A stretch of 64,000 nt of DNA from Paenibacillus nasutitermitis. Its GTDB lineage: Bacteria; Bacillota; Bacilli; Paenibacillales; Paenibacillaceae. Shown here piece after piece: positions 17,935 through 28,733 of this stretch. Both the position numbers and the translations under genes were made by a program. Under the pieces are notes generated by a model. That model did not search any database. It was not told the origin of the DNA and worked only from the letters and a program-made list of their open reading frames with translations. Where the stretch lies: contig NZ_BMHP01000001.1 in the NCBI RefSeq assembly GCF_014641075.1, positions 1,178,001 to 1,242,000 of the forward strand. The letters are read 5' to 3'. Each line of letters opens with the position of its first letter. Position 1 is the first letter of the stretch.

Positions 17935-18899
17935 CATATATCATTGACGGTCGGCGAACGATTGTGGTGGGTACCCGGCAGAGTGCGCTGGCCCTTACTC
18001 AAACGGGTCAGGTCATCGAACAGTTGGAGGCATTATGCAGACTGCATCAACTGGATTATGCTTTTGAGGTGCGCAAGATTTTAACCAAAGGCGACCGGAT
18101 TTTGGATGTCACGTTGTCCAAAGTCGGAGGAAAAGGCCTGTTTGTGAAAGAAATCGAGCAGGCTTTGCTTGACGGCGAGATCGATCTTGCTGTGCACAGC
18201 ATGAAAGATATGCCTGCGGAGCTCCCGGAGGGACTTATTAATGGGGCTACTCCGAAGCGGGTAGATCCCAGAGATTGTCTGGTCAGTAAAAATAATCTTT
18301 CCTTCGAGCAGCTTCCTCAGGGGTCCAAAGTGGGGACAAGCAGTCTCAGACGGGCCTGTCAGCTTAAGCATGCAAGGCCGGATTTGCAAATTGAATCGAT
18401 CCGCGGCAATATTGATTCGCGTATCCGCAAGCTTGATACGGAAGGCTTTGACGCTATCGTTCTGGCGGCTGCAGGAATCAAACGGATGGGCTGGGAGGAC
18501 AAGGTATCCTCTTATGTGCCGGTAGAACTGTCTGTCCCCGCAGTAGGGCAGGGAGCACTTGGCATACAGTGCCGGGAAGATGATGAAGAGATTCGACAAC
18601 TGCTTGCTTATTATAATGACCCTGATACTTCGGTAACCGTTCGTGCAGAGCGCAGATTTCTTGGCGAGCTGAATGGAGGATGCCAAATACCGATCGGAGC
18701 TTATGCGACGATCGTCGACAGGGACGAGTCACAGGAAAACCCGGTTTTGGAGCTTACGGGAATTGTCGGTTCTCCGGACGGTTCCGTACTGCTCAAGGAA
18801 ACGGCTCGCGGTTGTGATCCCGAGAAATTGGGCAGGGAAGTGGCAGATGCACTCAAAGGCCGAGGCGCGGATCGTATTTTGGCTGAAATTGGGGGATGA
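17931..18899 (+). CDS. hemC: Porphobilinogen deaminase (hydroxymethylbilane synthase)
   Basis: 322 residues. It joins four porphobilinogens to hydroxymethylbilane using a dipyrromethane cofactor. The N-terminus has [14 protein letters not shown]; the substrate site has [14 protein letters not shown] and [18 protein letters not shown]...RGNIDSR. The cofactor cysteine is in [13 protein letters not shown]. The ATG overlaps the end of sirC, and cobA-hemD overlaps its own end, so the three are translationally coupled. Confidence 0.97.
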   Translation: MTYIIDGRRTIVVGTRQSALALTQTGQVIEQLEALCRLHQLDYAFEVRKILTKGDRILDVTLSKVGGKGLFVKEIEQALLDGEIDLAVHSMKDMPAELPEGLINGATPKRVDPRDCLVSKNNLSFEQLPQGSKVGTSSLRRACQLKHARPDLQIESIRGNIDSRIRKLDTEGFDAIVLAAAGIKRMGWEDKVSSYVPVELSVPAVGQGALGIQCREDDEEIRQLLAYYNDPDTSVTVRAERRFLGELNGGCQIPIGAYATIVDRDESQENPVLELTGIVGSPDGSVLLKETARGCDPEKLGREVADALKGRGADRILAEIGG

Positions 18900-20470
18900 A
18901 CGGCGTGAACGAGGGGAAGGTAAAAGGGAAGGTTTTTCTCGTGGGGGCAGGTCCCGGGGACCCGAAGCTGATTACAATTCGGGGATTGGAATGTATACAA
19001 GCTTGCGATGTCGTGGTATATGACAGGTTAGCCAGCCCGCGTTTGCTTAAATATCTCAAACCGGACGCCCAGAAGGTGTATGTGGGGAAACTTCCGGACC
19101 GTCATACGATGAAGCAGGAAGATATTAATCAGCTTTTGGTTGACCTGGCGCTGGAAGGAAAGATTGTAACGCGTCTCAAAGGGGGCGATCCAACCCTGTT
19201 CGGACGCGTTGGGGAAGAAGCGGGCTTGCTGCAGCAGCATGGTGTGGAATTTGAAATTATTCCGGGCATTACTTCTGCGATTGCCGTGCCTGCTTATGCG
19301 GGAATTCCCGTTACGCACCGGGATATGGCATCCTCCTTATCCATCATTACGGGGCATGAGAGTCCAGAAAAACTTGACAAATCCATCCACTGGGACAAAG
19401 TAACGAATGCAACGGGCACCCTTATATTTTTGATGGGTGTTGCCAAGATTGGATATATTGCCAGCCAGCTCATGAAGCATGGTAAATCCCCGGAAACACC
19501 AGTTGCTCTTATCCGCTGGGGGACCAGGGTGGAGCAGCAGACCATTACCGGAACGCTGAAAACAATCGAGTCGATCGTCATAGAAACCGACTTCAAGCCT
19601 CCGGCGGTTATTGTAGTAGGAGAGGTTGTCCGCCAGCGGGAGAAACTGCAGTGGTATGAACGCAAGCCCCTGTTTGGGACAAGAGTTCTTGTGACGAGGG
19701 CAAGGGCGCAAAACAGTGAACTTGCCGACCGCATTGAAGAAATGGGCGGTGAACCGTGCGAATTTCCGGTGATCCGGACGCGTGAGCAGAGTTTGGCGAC
19801 TGCGGTAGAGGCATTGACAGCGGCGCTCCTTGATGAGCGGCCTTATGATTGGCTCCTGTTCACCAGCGTGAACGGCGTGGATTATTTTTTTGGCTGGCTG
19901 AAAAAATTGGGACTGGATATCCGGAAATTTCATCAGGCGCGAATTGCCGCTGTTGGTCCCAAAACGGCGGAAGCGCTGGAGCAGCGTGGTCTACTGGTGG
20001 AAACCCTTCCTGTGACCTTTCAGGCTGAAGGTTTGCTGGACAGCTTGCAGGACAGCTTGCTGCCCGGCCAGCGCGCGCTTTTGCCCCGCGGTGATTTGGC
20101 CCGTGAAGTCCTTCCCCGGGAACTGGCTGCACGCGGAGTGGTACCGGTTGTAATCAATATCTATGAAACCGTCATGGAAGACAATCAGGATGAAGAGACG
20201 CTTGCTATGTTGATTGAACGCAGGGTGGATGTCATTACATTTGCCAGTTCATCAACGGTCACCAATTTACTGGAAATTATGAAGCGCATGGGAATAGAGG
20301 ATCCCCCACAGCTATTAAAAAGTGTGGATATCGCCTGTATTGGTCCGCTTACAGCCAAGACGGCTGTTGAAGCCGGACTTGTCGTTACGATCCAGCCGGA
20401 AGATGCGACGATCGACAGCCTCATTGAAGCTGTAGCCGCATCGCGATTAGCTAAAGCAACAAACGGCTGA
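18896..20470 (+). CDS. cobA-hemD: Fused uroporphyrinogen-III C-methyltransferase and uroporphyrinogen-III synthase
   Basis: 524 residues. The N-terminal half (about 8-250) is [58 protein letters not shown]. The C-terminal half (about 262-515) is Hem[55 protein letters not shown]. One chain thus makes uroporphyrinogen III and can divert it to precorrin-2. The fusion is known in Paenibacillus and clostridia; B. subtilis has separate genes. The ATG overlaps hemC by 4 bp. Confidence 0.96.
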   Translation: MNGVNEGKVKGKVFLVGAGPGDPKLITIRGLECIQACDVVVYDRLASPRLLKYLKPDAQKVYVGKLPDRHTMKQEDINQLLVDLALEGKIVTRLKGGDPTLFGRVGEEAGLLQQHGVEFEIIPGITSAIAVPAYAGIPVTHRDMASSLSIITGHESPEKLDKSIHWDKVTNATGTLIFLMGVAKIGYIASQLMKHGKSPETPVALIRWGTRVEQQTITGTLKTIESIVIETDFKPPAVIVVGEVVRQREKLQWYERKPLFGTRVLVTRARAQNSELADRIEEMGGEPCEFPVIRTREQSLATAVEALTAALLDERPYDWLLFTSVNGVDYFFGWLKKLGLDIRKFHQARIAAVGPKTAEALEQRGLLVETLPVTFQAEGLLDSLQDSLLPGQRALLPRGDLAREVLPRELAARGVVPVVINIYETVMEDNQDEETLAMLIERRVDVITFASSSTVTNLLEIMKRMGIEDPPQLLKSVDIACIGPLTAKTAVEAGLVVTIQPEDATIDSLIEAVAASRLAKATNG

Positions 20471-20546
20471 TACGGCGTAATTCCAACAGATTGCGCTGCA
20501 GTAAGCTTCTATTGATTCGCTAATAACTGCTCAGGAGGGTGTTACG

Positions 20547-21542
20547 ATGACATTTCCGATTACAAGACACCGCCGGTTGCGCCGGTCAGCAGGTCTGCGC
20601 AATATGGTCCGTGAAACCCAGCTTACCGTGAATGATTTCATTTATCCGATATTTGTTACCCATGGTCAAAATATTAAAGAAGAGATCCCGTCCATGCCGG
20701 GCGTTTATCATCTCTCGCTGGATCTGCTGAAGCAGGAAATCGATTCCGTTGTAGCCTCCGGCGTGCAATCCGTCCTTCTGTTTGGCATTCCTGAGCATAA
20801 GGATGCGGAAGGCACATCGGCTTACGAGTCTGATGGGATCGTCCAGCAAGCAGTACGGAAGGTCAAATCGTGGGCACCCGAGCTGGTAGTAATTGCAGAC
20901 ACCTGCCTCTGCCAGTTTACGGATCATGGCCATTGTGGTGCAATCGTACATCACCCTTCTACCGGGAATGCGGAAGTTGATAACGACCAGTCGCTTGCGC
21001 TGCTTGTGAAGACGGCAGTTGCCCAGGCGGAAGCAGGAGCCGATATTATTGCCCCTTCCAACATGATGGACGGTTTTGTTGCGGCGATCCGTGAGGGTCT
21101 GGATGAAGCAGGCTTTGAGATGATCCCCATTATGTCCTATTCGGTGAAATACGCTTCGGCTTATTACGGGCCATTTCGTGACGCGGCTCATTCCGCCCCG
21201 CAATTCGGCGACCGCAAAACATATCAGATGGATCCGGCGAATGTCCGGGAGGCGCTTCGTGAAGCGGAGTCTGATGTTATCGAGGGCGCGGATATGCTGA
21301 TGGTCAAGCCGGCCCTTGCTTATCTGGATGTTCTTCGCCAATTAAAGGAGCATTTTGACCTGCCGGTGGTAGCGTACAATGTAAGTGCGGAATATTCCAT
21401 GGTTAAAGCCGCCGCCCTTAACGGCTGGATCGACGAGAAGGCGATTGTGCTTGAAACATTAACCGGCATGAAACGTGCAGGCGCGGATCTGATTATTACC
21501 TATCATGCTTTAGACGCGGCACGCTGGCTTAAAGGCGAATAA
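20547..21542 (+). CDS. hemB: Porphobilinogen synthase (5-aminolevulinate dehydratase)
   Basis: 331 residues. It condenses two aminolevulinates to porphobilinogen. The zinc-site cysteines are in [14 protein letters not shown], and the two Schiff-base lysines are in MSYSVKYAS and [22 protein letters not shown] precedes the ATG. It sits between cobA-hemD and hemL in the heme operon. Confidence 0.97.
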   Translation: MTFPITRHRRLRRSAGLRNMVRETQLTVNDFIYPIFVTHGQNIKEEIPSMPGVYHLSLDLLKQEIDSVVASGVQSVLLFGIPEHKDAEGTSAYESDGIVQQAVRKVKSWAPELVVIADTCLCQFTDHGHCGAIVHHPSTGNAEVDNDQSLALLVKTAVAQAEAGADIIAPSNMMDGFVAAIREGLDEAGFEMIPIMSYSVKYASAYYGPFRDAAHSAPQFGDRKTYQMDPANVREALREAESDVIEGADMLMVKPALAYLDVLRQLKEHFDLPVVAYNVSAEYSMVKAAALNGWIDEKAIVLETLTGMKRAGADLIITYHALDAARWLKGE

Positions 21543-21642
21543 CTCGGTGGATCAGCTATAATGGGATATGATAAGCCTTATTCCTGCATGTCAGGCATGA
21601 GCGGCAACAGGATAGCGACAATATAACAGGTGGTGTGTCGAA

Positions 21643-22944
21643 ATGAGCGATAACAATCAATTGCGTCGGGATGAGCGGTCCAAAGCGGCTTTCGAGCAAG
21701 CAAAGGTAGTTATTCCCGGTGGCGTCAACTCGCCGGTCAGGGCGTTCCGGTCCGTAGACCTAACACCGGTTTACATGGACCGGGGGGAAGGTTACCGGGT
21801 ATACGATATCGATGGCAATAGCTATATCGATTACGTAGGCTCTTGGGGGCCCCTCATTATGGGCCATGCCCATCCGGAAGTTATCGAAGCGATCAAGCGT
21901 ACAGCCGAGAAAGGCACCAGCTTCGGCGCTCCGACGGAGCTTGAGACCCGAATGGCTGAACTGGTATGCGAGCGTGTGCCTTCTGTTGAAGTCGTGCGCA
22001 TGGTGAATTCCGGCACGGAAGCGACCATGAGCGCTTTGCGGCTGGCAAGAGGTTATACCAAGCGGAGTAAAATCCTTAAGTTTGAAGGTTCTTATCATGG
22101 CCATGCGGACAGTCTGCTGATCAAAGCGGGCTCCGGTGTAGCAACACTGGGCTTGCCAGACAGCCCCGGTGTTCCGGAGAGCGTTGCGTCCCAAACGATT
22201 ACGGTTCCGTATAATGATTTGGAATCGGTCAAGCTGGCATTTGAGAAATTTGGCGAACAGATTGCCTGTATCATCGTGGAGCCGATTGCCGGCAATATGG
22301 GCGTAGTTCCACCGCTTCCCGGTTTTCTGGAAGGTCTGCGCGAGGTCACTGAAAAGTACGGCAGCCTGCTCATCTTCGATGAAGTAATGACAGGGTTCCG
22401 TGTCCATTATCATTGTGCTCAAGGCTTGTATGGAATCACTCCGGATTTGACCTGTTTGGGCAAAGTAATCGGCGGTGGTCTGCCTGTCGGCGCTTATGGC
22501 GGAAAACGCGAATTGATGGAGCTTATGGCTCCGAGCGGTCCCATCTATCAGGCCGGGACTTTGTCAGGGAATCCACTTGCTATGGCTGCGGGTTTTACCA
22601 CGCTCAGTCTGTTGACACCGGATAAATATGAACATCTGGAGCGGATGGCGGTCAAGCTGCAGAAGGGATTCGAGTCCAATACCCGGAAGCACGGAATTCC
22701 AAGTACAATCAACCGCGTTGGCTCGATGGTTTGCCCATTCTTCACCGATACGCATGTTATTAACTATGAAACGGCAAAAACATCGGATTTGCAGCGGTTT
22801 AAAGTATATTTTGCGGCGATGCTGAATTTGGGTGTCAGTGTAGCTCCTTCCCAGTTTGAAGGCATGTTTGTCTCGGCCGTTCATGACGAAGCCGCCATCG
22901 ATGCCACAATTGCGGCCCACGATGAAGCGCTGCGGCGATTATAG
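21643..22944 (+). CDS. hemL: Glutamate-1-semialdehyde 2,1-aminomutase
   Basis: 433 residues. A class III PLP aminotransferase that converts glutamate-1-semialdehyde to 5-aminolevulinate. Key sites: [43 protein letters not shown], and the PLP lysine in [16 protein letters not shown]. Last heme gene of the operon. A pseudouridine synthase gene follows within 12 bp and may be cotranscribed. Confidence 0.97.
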   Translation: MSDNNQLRRDERSKAAFEQAKVVIPGGVNSPVRAFRSVDLTPVYMDRGEGYRVYDIDGNSYIDYVGSWGPLIMGHAHPEVIEAIKRTAEKGTSFGAPTELETRMAELVCERVPSVEVVRMVNSGTEATMSALRLARGYTKRSKILKFEGSYHGHADSLLIKAGSGVATLGLPDSPGVPESVASQTITVPYNDLESVKLAFEKFGEQIACIIVEPIAGNMGVVPPLPGFLEGLREVTEKYGSLLIFDEVMTGFRVHYHCAQGLYGITPDLTCLGKVIGGGLPVGAYGGKRELMELMAPSGPIYQAGTLSGNPLAMAAGFTTLSLLTPDKYEHLERMAVKLQKGFESNTRKHGIPSTINRVGSMVCPFFTDTHVINYETAKTSDLQRFKVYFAAMLNLGVSVAPSQFEGMFVSAVHDEAAIDATIAAHDEALRRL

Positions 22945-22956
22945 GAGCGGACCTTA

Positions 22957-23949
22957 ATGGGAGAACATGATCAGAGCTTAGCTTATACGCGTAACGGAGA
23001 GTGGCTGGAGCTGCCGCTCTCCACACTTGTGGAAAGGTCGGAATTCAACCAACGACAAGCTCCAACATTAAAGGCTGGGAGTCACCCGCATGCTGTGCGG
23101 CAGTGGCTGCTGGCTCTTGCTTTATTTCCGGACAAATGGGTCAACCGGCTGTTCTCCGTTGGCGGAATTCAGCTCGCGGGGGAAACGCTCAGATTACAGG
23201 CCTTCACGCCTGTATCTGTGGATACCGATCCATTGTACCGGCAGGCAAGCCGCGGGCTGGATCAACCAATGCCCTTGGCGGCGGGGGTCTTATTTGAGGA
23301 TGAATGGTGTATGGTGATGGATAAACCTACAGGAATGCCGGTCCATGCTTCAGCACCCGGTCAATCCGGTACACTTGACGAAGCAGCCGCGCGCCATTGC
23401 TTGTTGAAGGCAGATCCGCTTCCGGTCAGACATATCCATCGTCTGGATGACGAAACTTCAGGACCTGTATTATATGCAAAAAACGACCTGGCCCAGCTGC
23501 GTCTGGATGAAGCAATGAGAGCCAAGCAGATTGGACGCCAATATGCGGCGATTGTTCAGGGACGCATGCGAAGCAAGCAGGGAACGATTGATGCTCCGAT
23601 CGGCAAAGACCGCCATCATCAGGCTCGCAGACGCGTTTCACCTAATGGCGATTCAGCTGTTACGCATTATGAGGTGCTTGAAGTATTCAAGGAGGCAACC
23701 AGGGTTCGATTGACACTGGAAACAGGTAGAACGCATCAAATTCGTGTCCATATGAGCCATATCGGCCATCCGCTTATTGGCGATGCGCTGTACGGAGGTG
23801 TCAGCGCGCTGCTGCCGCATCAAGCGCTGCGGGGAGAGCGGCTGGTATTTGCCCATCCTTTTACGAATCAGACTCTTGCGATTCTCTCCCCCGAGCCTTC
23901 CTGGTTCCGCAATGTCGCCTTGCAATTGAGCGTTCCTCCGAAAATGTAG
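22957..23949 (+). CDS. RluA-family pseudouridine synthase
   Basis: 330 residues. The catalytic motif is HIHRLDDETSGPVLYAK, whose first Asp is the family's nucleophile. GRTHQIRVHMSHIGHPLIGDALYGG is the second signature. The N-terminal ~90 residues are S4-like in position but degenerate. The substrate (rRNA or tRNA site) cannot be told. In B. subtilis no such gene separates hemL from spoVID. Confidence 0.93.
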   Translation: MGEHDQSLAYTRNGEWLELPLSTLVERSEFNQRQAPTLKAGSHPHAVRQWLLALALFPDKWVNRLFSVGGIQLAGETLRLQAFTPVSVDTDPLYRQASRGLDQPMPLAAGVLFEDEWCMVMDKPTGMPVHASAPGQSGTLDEAAARHCLLKADPLPVRHIHRLDDETSGPVLYAKNDLAQLRLDEAMRAKQIGRQYAAIVQGRMRSKQGTIDAPIGKDRHHQARRRVSPNGDSAVTHYEVLEVFKEATRVRLTLETGRTHQIRVHMSHIGHPLIGDALYGGVSALLPHQALRGERLVFAHPFTNQTLAILSPEPSWFRNVALQLSVPPKM

Positions 23950-24034
23950 TCATGCCCGCCTTCCTCCCGCCATATAGATAAATAGGGAAGATAGCTATAA
24001 CCAAGCTATGAGAGGGGAAAGGAGGACGACTAGC

Positions 24035-25483
24035 GTGTCCAATCCATCGAGCGGTTTACGCTTTGACGTTTACGAACGCGTTCATTTGCCGGAAGATGTA
24101 GCTGCAATCGACGAGCTTGAAGAGATCGAGCTTGTTCCCCGCATCGAGATCGTACAGCAAGGGGAACAAGTCTTGCTTAAGGGGCATCTTTTGCTCACAG
24201 GGGTATACCGGGCGCCTAACGAGCTCGCGGGAGAGCAGGATCTGGAGCATTTCATACCAGTGGAAATCACGCTTCCGATGAATCGGATTAACAGACTCGA
24301 TGATATCGCGGTGGAAATTGACAATTTCGATGTGGATCTGTTATCCGCCAGAACGATCAATATAACGGGTGTATTGTCGCTTCTGGGCATTGAAATGCAG
24401 CAGCGCGAGCAGGAAGAATGGCGGGAGGAGCCCTTTACGGTCATCCACAAAAGAGAAGAGGAAGCGCAAGGGCAGCTTCCCTCCGAGCAAAGCCAACTGG
24501 CTCCGCTCTTGTATGAAGAGGAGCAACCCGCCGATTTTGCCGGCTGGGCAGATCCTGCGACGCAAGCATTCAGAGAGCAGGCAAGCCGCGAGTCTGCCGA
24601 GCGTGAAGCGGCAGAACGCGAAGCTGCAGAACGCGTAGCGGTAGAGCGCGAAGCGGCAGAACGTGAAGCAGCGATAAGGGAGCAGCGCAGGCGCGAAGAA
24701 GAGGAAGTTCAAATGGAGCAGCGTAGACGGGAAGCCGAGGAGCGCGAGGTGTTGGCCTTTAAAGCTGCTCAGCAAGCGGATGCCGAGCGTGAAGCGGCAG
24801 CTCTGAGGGCTATGCGGCTGGAAGAGGAAGAACGGGAGAGGTTGCTTGAAGAGGAGCGGGAGGATGCAAGGCAGGAGGCTGCTGAATGGGAGGCTTACAG
24901 GCAGGAGGAATTTAGGCGTCAGCAAGCTGAGCAGGAAGAAGCGCTCTCGGTGTATGTCCAGCCTGACCCTCTCTCTGAAGACCCTGGTGAACCCGACCAG
25001 GAGTTTTCATTAACGGGAGAACCTTCCGTTAATGCTGCTGATAGTCCATTTGCGCCGCAGCAAAGTTTTGACGATCCTGCTGGTGTCCAACCAGATCCGG
25101 AACCGAAGGAAATGCGCGTAGCTCTGGGCAGCAAACCTTCTGAAGATCCTTCCGGACAGCCTGCAGGAAATGTTGGCTTTCGCTCGCTGTTGCAATCCAG
25201 CCTTAGGGAGCAGGAAGCCAAAGCTGTAGCGGAGAAGGATGCCCAGAAAGCCGCAGAGGCGGCAAACCAGCCGAAAGATGAAGAAATCGAATGGAAGAAC
25301 CTGTTCTTCGGTAGAAGCGATGATGATCGTTCGTTCCGCAAGCTGCGAATGTGCATTGTGCAGCGGGAGGAAACGCTTGAAACGATAGCCGGCCGTTACC
25401 AGATGCAGCCCCGTGAAATTGCCTTGTACAACCGTTTGAATGATCAGAGCATCAGCGAGGGCCAGGTTCTTTATATTCCTTAA
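24035..25483 (+). CDS. spoVID: Stage VI sporulation protein D (spore coat encasement)
   Basis: 482 residues from the GTG at 24035, with AAAGGAGG upstream; an in-frame ATG at 24008 is less well placed. The N-terminal SPOCS-like domain (about 1-130: LRFDVYERVHLPEDVAAIDELEEIELVPRIEI) resembles SpoVID. A low-complexity charged helix (about 185-310) follows, made of AEREAAEREAAER-type repeats. A C-terminal LysM (VQREETLETIAGRYQMQPREIALYNRLNDQSISEGQVLYIP) ends the protein. SpoVID guides coat encasement and binds SafA, which is also in this window. Position between hemL and valS matches B. subtilis. Confidence 0.93.
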   Translation: MSNPSSGLRFDVYERVHLPEDVAAIDELEEIELVPRIEIVQQGEQVLLKGHLLLTGVYRAPNELAGEQDLEHFIPVEITLPMNRINRLDDIAVEIDNFDVDLLSARTINITGVLSLLGIEMQQREQEEWREEPFTVIHKREEEAQGQLPSEQSQLAPLLYEEEQPADFAGWADPATQAFREQASRESAEREAAEREAAERVAVEREAAEREAAIREQRRREEEEVQMEQRRREAEEREVLAFKAAQQADAEREAAALRAMRLEEEERERLLEEEREDARQEAAEWEAYRQEEFRRQQAEQEEALSVYVQPDPLSEDPGEPDQEFSLTGEPSVNAADSPFAPQQSFDDPAGVQPDPEPKEMRVALGSKPSEDPSGQPAGNVGFRSLLQSSLREQEAKAVAEKDAQKAAEAANQPKDEEIEWKNLFFGRSDDDRSFRKLRMCIVQREETLETIAGRYQMQPREIALYNRLNDQSISEGQVLYIP

Positions 25484-25498
25484 GGTTTCGTATCAATT

Positions 25499-25534
25499 CC
25501 CTTGAAACGGCTTGCCGCTTCAAGGGGGTTTTTG
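25499..25534 (+). terminator. Rho-independent terminator after spoVID
   Basis: CCCTTGAA / TTCAAGGG stem with an inner CGGC/GCCG-like loop, followed by GGTTTTTG. Confidence 0.88.
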
Positions 25535-25575
25535 CGTTGATCGGGTTAATTCGTGCACCGCTTGCCCCATGAGGA

Positions 25576-25605
25576 TTGACGAGGACAAATCATAACGTGT
25601 ATGAT
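25576..25605 (+). promoter_or_regulatory. SigA promoter of the valS T-box transcript
   Basis: TTGACG (25576-25581), 18-bp spacer, TATGAT (25600-25605). A second possible -10 (TATAAT) lies shortly downstream. Confidence 0.6.
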
Positions 25606-25639
25606 AGAAAAAATAAGGCAATACTTTTATGTATAATTA

Positions 25640-25905
25640 ACGTTGAAGGGGAAAGTGGCAGGCAATGCCTACAGAGAGTGGAACCGTTAAGGCTGTGAGG
25701 TTCTGCAGGATAGTTGCTGCTACTGGTCGCCCCGGAGTTGCTTGAATGAAGCGAAATTGCGATTTCGTTAGTTCGGGCCGGCTGCAGCCGTTATCTGTTC
25801 GAGGTGTCGCACCAGGGGAAACTGCTGGTCGAAACAAAGGTGGTACCGCGGAAGCATAACCTTTCGTCCTTTGCAATAAGGGGCGGAAGGTTTATTTTTA
25901 TTTGG
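25640..25905 (+). promoter_or_regulatory. T-box riboswitch controlling valS
   Basis: The T-box core AAAGGTGGTACCGCGGAAGC ends near 25855. It is followed by a 12-bp terminator stem, AACCTTTCGTCC (25858-25869) with GGGCGGAAGGTT (25881-25892), and a TATTTTTATTT tract. A GAGAGTGG motif near 25673 marks stem I. Such leaders sense uncharged tRNA and switch from terminator to antiterminator. With valS downstream the sensed tRNA should be tRNA-Val; GTC at 25736-25738 is a possible specifier but I could not fold stem I securely. Confidence 0.93.
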
Positions 25906-26006
25906 AAGAATATGACTCCTTTCATAGGCTTTGTCATTGCGTATTCACAACTGGAGCGTGCATCAATGCCTGGTCCGGTTTGCAAACATATTGGAGGTAA
26001 TTAGCC

Positions 26007-28667
26007 ATGTCAGAAAAACAAATGATGACAGAGATGCCGACGACGTATGATCCAAAAGCCTCGGAAGCCAAGTGGTATGAATATTGGCTGCAGGGAAAAT
26101 ATTTTGAAGCGGGCAAACGCCCTGATGCCCAGACCTATACGATTGTGATTCCACCACCCAATGTGACGGGGATGCTGCATATTGGTCATGCGCTTGATTT
26201 CACCCTTCAGGACATCATGATCCGTACCAAGCGGATGCAGGGATTCGACACGTTATGGCTTCCCGGAAGTGACCATGCGGGCATTGCCACCCAAACCAAA
26301 GTGGAGCAGAAGCTTCGCGAGGAAGGAATCAGCAGGTATGATTTAGGGCGTGATAAATTTCTGGAGAAGGTCTGGGAATGGAAAGAGCTTTATGCTGAGA
26401 CCATTCATGAGCAATGGGGAAAAATGGGCTTCTCGCTGGATTATTCGCGTGAGCGTTTTACTCTAGATGAAGGGCTCTCCCGTGCAGTGAGAGAAGTATT
26501 CGTACGCTTATACGAGAAAAAATTGATTTACCGCGGCAAAAAAATCATCAACTGGGATCCGGCTGCACGCACTGCGCTATCCGATATCGAGGTTGAATAC
26601 AAAGAGGTTAACGGGCATCTGTACCATTTGCAGTACCCGCTTAAGGATGAAGGCGGCTTTCTGACCGTTGCGACGACTCGCCCTGAGACCATGCTCGGCG
26701 ATTCTGCCGTTGCCGTTCATCCTGAGGATGACCGTTATAAGCATTTGATTGGACAGGTCATTGTGCTTCCCATTATCGGCCGGGAGATTCCGATTATTGC
26801 CGATGAATATGTAGAGAAGGAATTCGGTTCCGGAGCAGTTAAAATAACGCCGGCCCATGACCCTAACGATTTCGAGGTGGGATTGCGCCATAATCTGCCT
26901 CAAATAGTGGTGATGGATGAGAGTGGCACAATGAACGATGAAGCGGGGCCGTATAAAGGGCTTGACCGTGCGGAATGCCGCAAACGCATTGTGGCGGATC
27001 TACAGGACCAGGGCGTTTGCCTCAAGATCGAGGATCACATCCATCAAGTGGGACACAGCGAACGCAGCGGAGCGGTAATTGAGCCTTATCTGTCTACGCA
27101 ATGGTTTGTTTCCATGAAGCCTCTTGCGCAGGCGGCCATTGAGGCTCAGCGTGCGGGCAACGGCGTTAATTTTGTGCCGGACCGTTTTGAGAAAATCTAT
27201 TTGCAGTGGATTGAAAATGTCCGCGACTGGTGCATTTCCAGACAGCTATGGTGGGGTCACCGGATTCCGGCATGGTATTGCGAAGATTGCGGCGAACTGC
27301 TTGTTGCCCGCGAGGATATCCACACTTGCGATAAATGCGGAAGCTCTTCGCTGAGGCAGGATGAGGACGTGTTGGATACATGGTTCAGCTCCGCATTATG
27401 GCCGTTCTCGACGCTTGGCTGGCCGGAACAGACTGAGGATTTGAAACGCTTCTACCCAACGAACGTGCTCGTGACCGGCTATGACATTATATACTTCTGG
27501 GTAGCTCGCATGATCTTCACTGCGCTTGAATTTACGGACCAGAAACCATTCCAGGACGTTCTGATGCACGGACTTGTACGAGACGAGAATGGAAGCAAAA
27601 TGTCCAAATCCAAAGGCAACGGGGTGGACCCGCTTGAAGTAATTGAGAAATATGGCGCAGATGCTATGCGTTTCATGATCTCAACGAGCAGCACGCCTGG
27701 CCAGGATTTGCGTTTCCGCTGGGAGAAAGTTGAGCAAGCGCGTAATTTTGCCAACAAGATCTGGAATGCATCCCGGTTTGCGCTGATGAATCTGGAGGGC
27801 GTATCAGTTGCTGATATTGATATCAGTGGAAAACTCGGCACAGCGGACCGCTGGATTCTGCACCGGTTGAACGAAACCACCCGTGAAGTTACGCGCCTTA
27901 TTGATAGTTACGAGTTTGGGGAGACCGGCCGGCTGCTGACTAACTTCATCTGGGATGATTTATGCGACTGGTATATCGAGTTCGCGAAGCTGAACCTGTA
28001 TGGCAGCGACCCTGAAGCCAAACGGGCTACACAATCGGTTCTTGCTTATGTGCTGGACCGTACTCAGCGCCTGATCCATCCTTTCATGCCGTTCATTAGT
28101 GAAGAAATCTGGCAGCATCTGCCTCATGAAGGCGAGACGATCACGCTTGCTTCATGGCCCGTTTATGATTCTGCGCTGGAAGCGGCGGATGCTGTCCGTG
28201 AAATGGATCTGCTTATGGAGATCATCCGCTCGGTCCGTAATATCCGCGCAGAGGTCAATGTGCCGATGAGCAAAAAAGTCGAATTGCTGATTAAACCTTC
28301 CGGAGAAGCGGAAGCGGCTATTCTCAACCGCAATGAAGAATTTGTCAGCCGTTTCTGCGGGACATCGCGCCTTGCGATCAACATGAGCCAAGCGGCGCCG
28401 GATAAAGCGATGACGGCAGTGATTACAGGGGCCGAGCTTTATTTGCCGCTGGCCGGACTGATTGATATTGACCAGGAGATTGCGCGGCTGGAGAAAGAAA
28501 TTCAGAATTTGACCAGCGAAGTCGAGCGAGTAGAGAAGAAACTGGGCAATGAAGGATTCGTGGCCAAAGCGCCTGCCAAGGTCATTGATGAAGAGCGGGC
28601 TAAAATGGCCGATTATGCGGATAAACGGGAAAAAGTAAAAGCCAGATTGGCCGAGCTTCGCGGTTAA
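26007..28667 (+). CDS. valS: Valyl-tRNA synthetase
   Basis: 886 residues, class I. The HIGH site is [16 protein letters not shown] and the KMSKS site [14 protein letters not shown]. The editing domain has [15 protein letters not shown]. Cysteines in WYCEDCGEL ... [10 protein letters not shown] suggest a zinc site. The C-terminal coiled coil ([27 protein letters not shown]) is typical. TTGGAGGTAA precedes the ATG. Expression is gated by the T-box upstream. Confidence 0.98.
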   Translation: MSEKQMMTEMPTTYDPKASEAKWYEYWLQGKYFEAGKRPDAQTYTIVIPPPNVTGMLHIGHALDFTLQDIMIRTKRMQGFDTLWLPGSDHAGIATQTKVEQKLREEGISRYDLGRDKFLEKVWEWKELYAETIHEQWGKMGFSLDYSRERFTLDEGLSRAVREVFVRLYEKKLIYRGKKIINWDPAARTALSDIEVEYKEVNGHLYHLQYPLKDEGGFLTVATTRPETMLGDSAVAVHPEDDRYKHLIGQVIVLPIIGREIPIIADEYVEKEFGSGAVKITPAHDPNDFEVGLRHNLPQIVVMDESGTMNDEAGPYKGLDRAECRKRIVADLQDQGVCLKIEDHIHQVGHSERSGAVIEPYLSTQWFVSMKPLAQAAIEAQRAGNGVNFVPDRFEKIYLQWIENVRDWCISRQLWWGHRIPAWYCEDCGELLVAREDIHTCDKCGSSSLRQDEDVLDTWFSSALWPFSTLGWPEQTEDLKRFYPTNVLVTGYDIIYFWVARMIFTALEFTDQKPFQDVLMHGLVRDENGSKMSKSKGNGVDPLEVIEKYGADAMRFMISTSSTPGQDLRFRWEKVEQARNFANKIWNASRFALMNLEGVSVADIDISGKLGTADRWILHRLNETTREVTRLIDSYEFGETGRLLTNFIWDDLCDWYIEFAKLNLYGSDPEAKRATQSVLAYVLDRTQRLIHPFMPFISEEIWQHLPHEGETITLASWPVYDSALEAADAVREMDLLMEIIRSVRNIRAEVNVPMSKKVELLIKPSGEAEAAILNRNEEFVSRFCGTSRLAINMSQAAPDKAMTAVITGAELYLPLAGLIDIDQEIARLEKEIQNLTSEVERVEKKLGNEGFVAKAPAKVIDEERAKMADYADKREKVKARLAELRG

Positions 28668-28733
28668 TTATAATCAGCTCAATAGTGTCATCAGGAACAG
28701 CTAAGGTTATAGAGGAAGAAGGACGGAAAACTT

